Shown here: positions 53,115 to 60,289 of the stretch, in pieces
Numbering within the stretch: position 1 is the first letter of the stretch
How the letters are laid out: each line of letters begins with the position of its first letter
Assembly (NCBI RefSeq): GCF_013393325.1
Contig: NZ_QJRC01000095.1
Location: 620,001 to 684,000 of the forward strand
Source of the DNA: Pseudomonas hunanensis
GTDB lineage: Bacteria; Pseudomonadota; Gammaproteobacteria; Pseudomonadales; Pseudomonadaceae
Reading direction: 5' to 3'
Length of the DNA stretch: 64,000 nt
The notes under the pieces: generated by a model
What the model was told of the DNA's origin: nothing
Database searches by the model: none
What the model saw: only the letters and a program-made list of their open reading frames with translations
Made by a program: the position numbers and the translations under genes

Positions 53115-54164
53115 ATGAAACGATCCGAAACCCTTGACCTTCAGTGGCAGGGCCCTGCCAGCCCTCCGCTGCGCATCGGCATCCTGTTGCTGCCTTCGTT
53201 TTCCAACTTCGGCCTGGCCTCGCTGATCGAGCCGCTTTCGATCGCCAACTGGCTGGCCCAGTGCAACCTGTTCCAGTGGACCCTGCTCTCGGTAGACGGC
53301 CAGCCGGTGCCCGCCAGCAACGGCCTGCTCGCCGGTGCCCAGGCGGGCATCGGCGAGCACAGCGAATTCGATGCCTGCGTGGTGATCGCCAGCTTCGATG
53401 TGCACCGCCACGCGCGCAACCCGGCCCTCAAGGCCTGGATCAAGCGCCAGGCGGCCTTCGGCGCAGTCATGGTAGGGATCGAAACCGGCACCGAGCTGCT
53501 GGCTGCGGCAGGTGTGCTCGACGGCCACCCGGCCGCCGTCCATTGGGACAACCTGCAAGGTTTCCAGGAAAGCTACCCTAGGGTGCAAGCCTGCGCGCAG
53601 CTCTACTCGTTGGGCCGCAAGCGCCTGACCTGCGCAGGCGCCACTGCCGTGCTGGACATGGTGCTCAGCTGGCTGGACCGGCTGGCCGGTGGCAACCTGG
53701 CACGCGAAGTGGCCATGCACATGCTCATCGAGCAGGTACGCGAGCCGCAGGTCCAGCAAGCCGAAGGCTATCGCCGCAACCTGCATGCCCAGGCCGGCAA
53801 GATGGGGCGGGCCATCGAGTTGATGGAACAGCACCTGGAAGAACCGCTGAGCTGCGAGGCCATCGCCGAGCGTGTGGCACTGTCGCGTCGCCAACTGGAG
53901 CGCCAGTTCATGCAGCACACCGGCCTTACGCCGCTGAAGTACTACCTCAGCCTGCGCCTGGCGCGCGCCCACAACCTGTTGCAGCAAACCCGCATGAGCG
54001 TTGCCCAGGTTGCAGCCAGTGCAGGTTTCGGCTCGCTGGAACACTTCTCCCGCGCCTACCGCGCCAAATTCGGCTGTGCACCGAGCAACGACCGTTCGCA
54101 GAGTTTGAGCGCCCCGGTCATGCGCCAGCCGTTGGGGCATGACCGGCAGCCGTTGGCGATCTGA
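53115..54164 (+). CDS. GATase1-like AraC family regulator, GbdR/CdhR type
   Basis: 349 aa from ATG 53115; an upstream in-frame ATG at 53079 has a GAGG and is also possible. N-terminal DJ-1/GlxA-like domain (LRIGILLLPSFSNFGLASLI, GVLDGHPAAVHWDNLQGF) lacking the catalytic Cys, then a C-terminal AraC double helix-turn-helix (LSCEAIAERVALSRRQLERQ and VAQVAASAGFGSLEHFSRAY). The fold is that of GbdR, CdhR and ArgR, which activate choline, betaine and carnitine genes on binding their inducer. Placed between the oxygenase/GMC genes and the binding protein, it is probably the local activator. Confidence 0.9.
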   Translation: MKRSETLDLQWQGPASPPLRIGILLLPSFSNFGLASLIEPLSIANWLAQCNLFQWTLLSVDGQPVPASNGLLAGAQAGIGEHSEFDACVVIASFDVHRHARNPALKAWIKRQAAFGAVMVGIETGTELLAAAGVLDGHPAAVHWDNLQGFQESYPRVQACAQLYSLGRKRLTCAGATAVLDMVLSWLDRLAGGNLAREVAMHMLIEQVREPQVQQAEGYRRNLHAQAGKMGRAIELMEQHLEEPLSCEAIAERVALSRRQLERQFMQHTGLTPLKYYLSLRLARAHNLLQQTRMSVAQVAASAGFGSLEHFSRAYRAKFGCAPSNDRSQSLSAPVMRQPLGHDRQPLAI

Positions 54165-54202
54165 TCTCGGTGCATTGCGCGGGCTTGCACAGATGCATCG
54201 CC

Positions 54203-54229
54203 GCCCTGGGGCGCAAAGCGCCCCAGGGC
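54203..54229. terminator. Bidirectional terminator between regulator and binding-protein genes
   Basis: Perfect 12-bp stem GCCCTGGGGCGC / GCGCCCCAGGGC with loop AAA, between the stop of the regulator (54164) and the stop of the convergent binding protein (54236). It fits termination in both directions. Confidence 0.75.
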
Positions 54230-54235
54230 CATAGG

Positions 54236-55183
54236 TTAAAGCCCAAGGTAACTGCGCACCGCCGATGCCCCTGGCTGGCCATCGAACGTCGTCACCCCCG
54301 CCAGCCAGTTCTCCAGCACCTGTGGGTTGCGCTTGAGCCACTCCCGTGATGCCAGCGCAGGCTTTTGTTTGTCGTTGAGAATGGCCCCCATGATCTGGCT
54401 TTCCATCCCCAGCTCAAACGCCATCCGAGACAGTAACGCACCTACGTTCGGGCATTCCTGGCCGAAGCCTTTGCGCGTATGGGTGTCGACCACTGCAGCC
54501 CCGTAGTTCGGGCCGAACTCAGCGTCGCCACCACTCAGATAGCGCATCGAGAGCTGGCTGTTCATTGGGTGCGGCTCCCACCCCAGGAACACGATCGGCT
54601 TTTTCGAGCGCACCGCCCGGCGTACTTCCACCAGCATGCCGGCCTCGCTTGAGTCGACCAGGCGGAAACCCTTGAGGCCATAGCTGTCCTTGTCGATCAG
54701 GCCCTGGATGATCTGGTTGCCATCATTGCCGGCCTCGATGCCGTAGATGCGCCCTTGCAACTCGTCCTTGAACCGGGCGATGTCCTCGAAGCGCTTGAGC
54801 CCGGCCTCGTAGGCATAGTCCGGCACGGCCAGGGTGTATTTGGCACCGGTCAGGTTGGTGCGTACCCGCTCGACGCTGCCTTTTTCCAGAAAAGGCGTGG
54901 AAATTGCCGCCATCGACGGCATCCAGGCGCCAAGGTAGACGTCGATGCTCTTCATTTCCATGGCCTGGTACGCCATCGGGATCGACAGCATCTGGGTCTT
55001 GGTCTTGTAACCCAGGCCTTGCAAGACGGTAGTCGCGAGCCCAGTGGTGGCGGCGATGTCAGCCCAGCCGACCTCCGCGAAGTTGACTGTCTGGCAGGCA
55101 GCGGGGTCACTGGCCTGGGCGGTGGCGATGGACGCGACGAGCAGCGATGCGGCAAGCACGGGCACTGAGGTTTTCTTTGGCAT
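54236..55183 (-). CDS. Choline/betaine-type ABC transporter substrate-binding protein (orphan)
   Basis: 315 aa from ATG 55183 (CTGGAG upstream). Signal peptide MPKKTSVPVLAASLLVASIA then TAQASD. OpuAC/ChoX fold: QTVNFAEVGWADIAATTGLA, MEMKSIDVYLGAWMPSM, GIEAGNDGNQIIQGLI, VFLGWEPHPMNSQL and GPNYGAAVVDTHTRKGF. The Trp/Tyr cage for quaternary ammonium is consistent (WAD, WMP, WEP). No permease or ATPase gene is adjacent, as with orphan binding proteins CaiX and BetX that share a core transporter. Periplasmic. It faces the regulator. Confidence 0.88.
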   Translation of the reverse strand: MPKKTSVPVLAASLLVASIATAQASDPAACQTVNFAEVGWADIAATTGLATTVLQGLGYKTKTQMLSIPMAYQAMEMKSIDVYLGAWMPSMAAISTPFLEKGSVERVRTNLTGAKYTLAVPDYAYEAGLKRFEDIARFKDELQGRIYGIEAGNDGNQIIQGLIDKDSYGLKGFRLVDSSEAGMLVEVRRAVRSKKPIVFLGWEPHPMNSQLSMRYLSGGDAEFGPNYGAAVVDTHTRKGFGQECPNVGALLSRMAFELGMESQIMGAILNDKQKPALASREWLKRNPQVLENWLAGVTTFDGQPGASAVRSYLGL

Positions 55184-55238
55184 GCGAGCGACTCCAGAAC
55201 GGTTCAGGGTGGGCGTGACAATGCACGGGCGTATGCAC

Positions 55239-55988
55239 TCAGCTGCGATAGTCCGGCTCCTGCTCATCGAGGATTTCCTGCAGCGCAGCGAAATGGCGGG
55301 CGGCGAAATCCGGATAATCAAGCCATTGCCGGGCTGTCTTGCGCGCCACGGCATCGCTGGCGATACGCAGAGGGCGGCCGCTGGCAAGCGCGGTGAGGTA
55401 AAGCTCGCAGGCCCGCTCGAAGTAGTAGAGGTCGTCGAAGGCCTGGGCCACGCTTGGGGCCGCCACCAGCACACCGTGGTTGCCCATCAGCAGAATCGGC
55501 TTGTCGCCCAACTGGCGGCTTACCCGCTCGGCTTCATCCCCCAGCCCCATGCCGTCGAACCCCTCGTCGATGGCCACGCGCTCGAAGAAGCGCATGGCGT
55601 TCTGCTCGATCGGTGGCAGGCGCGAGTCGGCCAAACAGGCCAAGGCGGTGGCGTACTTCGAATGCACATGCAGGATGCAGCGCGCATGCGGATGCCGCCG
55701 GTGCAAGGCGCCATGCAGGGCCCAGGCAGTGATGTCCGGCGCCCCGGGGCGTTGCAACGCCGAGGGGTCGTCGGCATCGAGCAGCAGCAAGTCGCTGGCG
55801 CGGATCCTGGAAAAATGCCGGCCATAGGGATTGATCAGAAAACGCCGGCCATCCTCGGAAACAGCCAGGCTGAAATGGTTGGCAATCGCCTCGTGCATCC
55901 CTAGGCGGGCGGTCCAGCGAAATGCGCAGGCGAGCTCGACGCGGGCCTGGGCATGGGCGTCTAGAACAGCGATGGATGAGTTGTGCAT
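55239..55988 (-). CDS. Class II aldolase/adducin family protein
   Basis: 249 aa from ATG 55988, with GAGGAGCTGCC upstream. Class II aldolase zinc site: AWALHGALHRRHPHARC, ILHVHSKYATALACLAD (HxH ligands), and LMGNHGVLVAAPSVAQAFDD with the second His. The N terminus has ACAFRWTARLGMHEAIANHF then FLINPYGRHFSRI. Members are aldolases, epimerases or decarboxylases. Between the binding protein and the aldehyde dehydrogenase it may cleave a carbon skeleton released from the amine. Its divergent start with the dehydrogenase gives a ~200-base promoter region. Confidence 0.88.
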   Translation of the reverse strand: MHNSSIAVLDAHAQARVELACAFRWTARLGMHEAIANHFSLAVSEDGRRFLINPYGRHFSRIRASDLLLLDADDPSALQRPGAPDITAWALHGALHRRHPHARCILHVHSKYATALACLADSRLPPIEQNAMRFFERVAIDEGFDGMGLGDEAERVSRQLGDKPILLMGNHGVLVAAPSVAQAFDDLYYFERACELYLTALASGRPLRIASDAVARKTARQWLDYPDFAARHFAALQEILDEQEPDYRS

Positions 55989-56190
55989 GGCAGCTCCTCG
56001 GGCGGCAGGCGCGCCCCTCGGGGGCGCGTTCATACCCTTCGAGTCTAGGGATGGCGACGCTTTTGACTTGATGCGATGCGACCTGCCTTGTCGCGAACGA
56101 GCGCAGCACTGGCCTGTCGTATTTCGTCAAGTTCGCACCCTGCTGCCTGTCTATGGTGTGCCCATACATAGGCAAGCCAGGAGACTCAGT

Positions 56191-57660
56191 GTGTCCCATC
56201 AATCGCTATTCATCGCAGGGCAATGGCGTGAGCCACACAGCGGCCGCTATCGGGAAATCCTCAACCCCGCCAACGAGTCCTTGCTGGCCTTGGCGCCAGA
56301 AGCCGACGCCCAGGATGTCGACGCCGCGATCGACGCCGCCCGTCACGCCTTCGACCACGGCCCTTGGCCGCAGCTGCCACCGAGTGAGCGCAGCGCCTGG
56401 CTGCTGCGCATCGCGGCAGCCATCGAAGCCGATGCCGCGCAACTGGCGCGCCTGGAAACCCTCAACACCGGCAAGACCCTGGGCGAGAGCGAGGCCGATA
56501 TGGCCTGCGTGGTGGCCACCTTTCGCTACTACGCAGGGCTGCTTGAAGCGCGCACCGATCGCGCTCACCCGCATGCCCCCGACCACGTCATCAGCGTCAC
56601 ACGCCATGAGCCGGTAGGTGTCTGCGCGTTGATCGTGCCGTGGAACTACCCTCTGCTGCAAACCGCCTGGAAGCTCGCCCCCGCCTTGGCTGCGGGCAAC
56701 ACGGTGATTCTCAAGCCCAGCGAACTGACGCCGCTAAGTGCCTTGCACCTGACGGCTTTGCTGGCCGCCCTGGCGCTGCCAGCCGGGGTGTTCAACCTGG
56801 TCTGCGGCGATGGCACCGTAGGCCACCACATGGCGCTCAGCGACCGGGTGGACATGGTGTCGTTCACCGGTGGCGCCCAAGCCGGTGCCAAGGTGATGCA
56901 GGCCGCCAGTGGCAACTTCAAGCGCCTGGCGCTGGAGCTCGGTGGCAAAAACCCAAATATCGTGTTTGCTGATGCCGACCTCGACGTGGCCCTGGACCAG
57001 GCGCTCAACGCCGTGTTCTTCAACGCAGGGCAGGTGTGCTCGGCCGGCTCGCGCCTGCTGTTGCAAGCCTCCGTGCATGATCGCTTCGTCGCGCGCCTGG
57101 TCGAACGCATCGACGCTATTGTTCTCGGCGATGGCTTCGACAGCCGCACGCGCATGGGGCCTCTGATATCGGCGGCCCAGCGGAATCGCGTGCTGTCGCT
57201 GATCCAGGCGGCACAAGGCGAAGGCGCTCGCCTGCGCGCCGGCGGCCAGCGCCCCACGGATGCGCACCTGGAAAAGGGGTTCTGGTTACGCCCTACCCTG
57301 CTCAGTGACGTGCAGGCCGACATGCGCATTGCTCGCGAAGAAATTTTCGGCCCGGTAATCACCGTCGAACGCTTCACCGACGAGGCACATGCCGTGCGGT
57401 TGGCCAACGATACGCCCTATGGCCTGGCGGCCGGGGTCTGGACCGGCGACCTGGGCTGCGCCAATCGCATGGCCCGGCGGCTGCGGGTTGGGACACTGTG
57501 GGTGAACGATTACAACCTGGCATTTCCCCAGGCGCCCTGGGGTGGTTTCAAGGCCAGCGGCATCGGCCGCGAGCTATCGGCGACGGGCCTGGAGGAATTC
57601 AGTGAGCTCAAACACGTGCTACTCAATTGCGAGCCTCGGGCGTTGAACTGGTTCACATGA
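56191..57660 (+). CDS. Aldehyde dehydrogenase, betaine-aldehyde dehydrogenase-like
   Basis: 489 aa from GTG 56191 (AGGAG eight bases upstream); the frame runs open much further up but overlaps the aldolase. Motifs: GVCALIVPWNYPLLQTAWKL, VDMVSFTGGAQAGAKVMQ (NAD fold), catalytic Glu in LALELGGKNPNIVFADADLD, catalytic Cys in FFNAGQVCSAGSRLLLQ, and EIFGPVITV. Closest in pattern to BetB-type dehydrogenases. It would oxidise the aldehyde made by the GMC enzyme. The stop is directly followed by the truncated end of an EamA gene on the other strand, marking a rearrangement. Confidence 0.92.
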   Translation: MSHQSLFIAGQWREPHSGRYREILNPANESLLALAPEADAQDVDAAIDAARHAFDHGPWPQLPPSERSAWLLRIAAAIEADAAQLARLETLNTGKTLGESEADMACVVATFRYYAGLLEARTDRAHPHAPDHVISVTRHEPVGVCALIVPWNYPLLQTAWKLAPALAAGNTVILKPSELTPLSALHLTALLAALALPAGVFNLVCGDGTVGHHMALSDRVDMVSFTGGAQAGAKVMQAASGNFKRLALELGGKNPNIVFADADLDVALDQALNAVFFNAGQVCSAGSRLLLQASVHDRFVARLVERIDAIVLGDGFDSRTRMGPLISAAQRNRVLSLIQAAQGEGARLRAGGQRPTDAHLEKGFWLRPTLLSDVQADMRIAREEIFGPVITVERFTDEAHAVRLANDTPYGLAAGVWTGDLGCANRMARRLRVGTLWVNDYNLAFPQAPWGGFKASGIGRELSATGLEEFSELKHVLLNCEPRALNWFT

Positions 57661-58050
57661 CGACTTCTGGCGAACAGTGGCTCCGTAAGCTCCAACGCTT
57701 GGACGTGGGATGGCTTAAGGTACTCGATGGCCTTGGTGGTGCAGAAGAAACCGAGGATTGTCGGCAGCGTAGCCAGCGCCAGCAGCGGCGACAACTCGCC
57801 GATCACGAAACCTTCGGCGGCAGCCGGCATCAGCAGATACAGGCTGCCAAAGAGCAACAACAGCCGGGTGAAGTGCAGCCCTCCCGATACCTCCATACGT
57901 TTCATGGCAACCGAAAAGGCCCCATAGCCGGTGCCGGCAATGGAGGTGAGCGCAGCACCTTGCAGGCTAAAACCGGCTGCAGGTCGCCACCGAAGATTAC
58001 CGAAATTCCAGCGATAGCCAGTGCGGCCCCTAGACGCCCCCACTAGGAGG
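57661..58050 (-). pseudogene. EamA/DMT transporter remnant, truncated and frameshifted
   Basis: Reverse strand codes for the second half of a drug/metabolite transporter: GYGAFSVAMKRMEVSGGLHF, LLLLFGSLYLLMPAAAEGFV, LATLPTILGFFCTTKAIEYL and VQALELTEPLFA, the EamA pattern. It stops making sense after LFA at about 57668, where the sequence runs into the end of the aldehyde dehydrogenase. Upstream, the natural continuation IAGISVIFGGDLQPV is in another frame, broken near 57965. Neither end is intact and no start is seen, so it is dead. It lost its C-terminal helices, probably by a deletion that joined it to the catabolic cluster. Confidence 0.78.
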
Positions 58051-58316
58051 CAAACCCGCGCTGAATCCTGCCATCCCGCCATGGAAGTACACGTTGCCCT
58101 GCTTCTCGCCTCACCACCTCCGGCAACTGATCGATCGATTTCCCAGGCTTGAGCCATTAGACGGCCACGAGCCTTTGATCGTGGGATAGCGTCGCACACC
58201 ATGCTGACGGTGTTCGCCCAGAGCATGATGGGAACCGTTAAACCCGCCTACCCTGCCACCCTGTCAAAGGCGTAATCCTTGAAAACGAACTACCCGATCC
58301 CATGGGAGCACCGTAC

Positions 58317-58910
58317 ATGTCTATCGAATTCAGACCCGCTCAAGCCGCGGACGCGCACGATATTGCGCGCTTCTTTCAACTGACATCGGAGGGCATGGCC
58401 GATTACATATGGAGCAAGCTTGCCGTGCCAGGAGAAGCATTGCTGAGTGTCGGTGCGTCTCGCTATGCCAGGGAACAGGGTGACTTTTCCTACAAGAACT
58501 GCTTGATGGCCACTTTCGAAGGGCGCGTCATCGGCATGATGCATAGCTATGCGTTGCGCGAGACCCCTGACAGGCCTGTCGAGACAGACCCGGTCCTCGC
58601 GCCTTATTCCGACATGGAAATACCCGCCACCTTATACATATCCAGCCTGGCGTTAGATGAGGCCTGGCGCAGCCAGGGGCTGGGCGTCCAGTTTCTTCGC
58701 CACGCCCAGCAGCGCGCCGACGACGCTGGCCTGGATGGGCTATGCCTGATCGATTATGCAGAAAACCACGGTGCACGCCGCTTCTATGAACGTCACGGTT
58801 TTCAAATTGTTAAAACCTGCCAGATCGTTCCGCACCCCATGCTGAGCGTAACCGGCGAAGCCTATTTGATGTATCGCCCTACCCACAACGTGCTCGAGAA
58901 AAAACCATGA
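58317..58910 (+). CDS. GNAT family N-acetyltransferase
   Basis: 197 aa from ATG 58317 (GGGAG upstream). GNAT fold: IEFRPAQAADAHDIARFFQL, then LYISSLALDEAWRSQGLGVQ, the acetyl-CoA loop QGLGVQFLRHAQQRADD (Q/RxxGxG/A), LCLIDYAENHGARRFYERHG and FQIVKTCQIV. Substrate unknown. It overlaps the cupin gene by four bases, so the two act together, perhaps on an amino-acid derivative. Confidence 0.86.
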   Translation: MSIEFRPAQAADAHDIARFFQLTSEGMADYIWSKLAVPGEALLSVGASRYAREQGDFSYKNCLMATFEGRVIGMMHSYALRETPDRPVETDPVLAPYSDMEIPATLYISSLALDEAWRSQGLGVQFLRHAQQRADDAGLDGLCLIDYAENHGARRFYERHGFQIVKTCQIVPHPMLSVTGEAYLMYRPTHNVLEKKP

Positions 58911-59266
58911 ACAAGAAACTGACCGTGTTCCGCGAACTGGATATCCAACCGGTGCGCGACCTGCCTTTTTTTGAAGAGGTCGTGGAAGGCGCCCCTCATA
59001 CGCTGACGTCCAAGTACTATCACGATGAACAGCAAGGTCGCATTTCTGGAGAATGGGAAGCCAGCACCGGAGCGTGGCGCATCGACTACAAAGTTTGGGA
59101 GTTCTGCCATGTCCTGAGTGGATGCTGCGTCATTGAACTTGAAGGTTGCGCCCCCCTCACACTGGCCGCTGGGGACACGTTCATTATCGAGCCGGGCGCC
59201 AAGGGGAAATGGACCGTGCTGGAAGATATGAAAAAGAACTTCGTGATCCTCTTGCCCACGAACTAG
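58907..59266 (+). CDS. Cupin domain protein (Cupin_3-like)
   Basis: 119 aa. Single small cupin: GRISGEWEASTGAWRIDYKV, WEFCHVLSGCCVIELEGCAP and LAAGDTFIIEPGAKGKWTVL. The W-F-H-x-L-S-G pattern is that of Cupin_3 (DUF861) proteins, which include ureidoglycolate-lyase-like and small regulatory cupins; metal ligands are incomplete (one His). Coupled to the GNAT gene (ATGA overlap). No membrane segment. Confidence 0.85.
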   Translation: MNKKLTVFRELDIQPVRDLPFFEEVVEGAPHTLTSKYYHDEQQGRISGEWEASTGAWRIDYKVWEFCHVLSGCCVIELEGCAPLTLAAGDTFIIEPGAKGKWTVLEDMKKNFVILLPTN

Positions 59267-59531
59267 GCACGGGGTTGCGTTTCATCGAGCGCAGCGCAAG
59301 GACAGTTTGCATGCTTGCCTACTGGCGGCGCTCGAATGCTCTACACAGGAGGCTACAACAGCCCTCTACTGCATGGCGCCACTCGCGTCTGGCAGACCTG
59401 GTCTAGCCTGGTGAACGAAAGGTGACTTGGGCGGGATCTTGCATAAGTAGAACTAATCGATAATGAGTAGAATTGATTAAACTAATGACCCGCTGAAATG
59501 CACACTACTGCCTTTCAAGCGGGAGTACCCT

Positions 59532-59939
59532 ATGTCAGGCGAAAAATCCATCTCAGCCCTGCTCCGCGGCATGAGCCCAGTCCTCAATGAAGGCGACTTT
59601 GTATTCTGCACAGTGGCGGACGCGTCCGCGCTTCTGGGTACCGATGTACTTGGTACATTCCGCGAAAAAGAAGGCTTCACTGTCATCATTGAGCGCGAAC
59701 GCGCTGATGCACTGGGCCTTGAGTACAATTTTGTGGCGGCTTGGATCACGCTCACGATCCACTCAGCGCTTGATGCGGTGGGTTTGACGGCCGCATTCGC
59801 GACCGCACTCGGAAAGGCTGGCCTCAGTTGCAACGTGATCGCCGCGTTCTACCATGATCACATTTTCGTGGCCAAGGATGATGCCGCTAAAGCCATCGAT
59901 GTCCTCCAAGCTTTATCTCGCGCAGGCGAATCCAGTTAG
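59532..59939 (+). CDS. ACT domain protein
   Basis: 135 aa: SALLRGMSPVLNEGDFVFCT, then FVAAWITLTIHSALDAVGLT and FATALGKAGLSCNVIAAFYH with DHIFVAKDDAAKAIDVLQAL. Two beta-alpha units, the second a clear ACT (amino-acid-binding) domain. Stand-alone ACT proteins of this type have unknown ligands, perhaps an amino acid. Start ATG 59532, a modest ribosome binding site upstream (CGGGAG). The ~265 bases before it hold no gene. Confidence 0.84.
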   Translation: MSGEKSISALLRGMSPVLNEGDFVFCTVADASALLGTDVLGTFREKEGFTVIIERERADALGLEYNFVAAWITLTIHSALDAVGLTAAFATALGKAGLSCNVIAAFYHDHIFVAKDDAAKAIDVLQALSRAGESS

Positions 59940-60289
59940 CCCCTAGCCAAGATGCTTCAAGGCTGCCTATTGGCGAAATGTGACAATGGTGAGCGCCCGC
60001 CTTGGATCGAAAGCAGACGGTCGCGAGTGGCCGCAATCGACCCTTTGCAGCCGTTCGAGGTGTCTACGAAACCAGGGTCGATTCACTCTGCCAGTTACGT
60101 GATTTGACTGCCTTGAGGCTTCGAAAAAAACCATGAGTCTGCATGGCAAGCGAAAGTCTCCAGGAAGTCCCAAGCGGCTTTGAGTGCACGCCTGGGCTTT
60201 CCAACCTTCGCGGTGGAACACCGCGAATCAACGAGACAGCACGTAGGAGGTCGGGGGTCAGCGTCACATCGTAAGCAGCCCTCCAAGAC
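59940..60289. other. Boundary region downstream of the three-component operon
   Basis: About 350 bases between the ACT gene and the stop of the ATPase. There is a perfect 9-bp palindrome with a 3-base loop at 60207-60227 (TTCGCGGTG / CACCGCGAA). No ORF is convincing. This could be the edge of an inserted segment. Confidence 0.4.
60207..60227. terminator. Palindrome downstream of the ATPase gene
   Basis: TTCGCGGTG GAA CACCGCGAA, a perfect 9-bp stem, about 60 bases beyond the leftward stop at 60290. No T run; may be terminator or recombination-related. Confidence 0.35.

Noticed and set aside
52116..54341. Reverse ORF of 741 codons
   Set aside because: It covers the GMC and AraC genes on the opposite strand. 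Both forward genes have clear family motifs, so this is a shadow.
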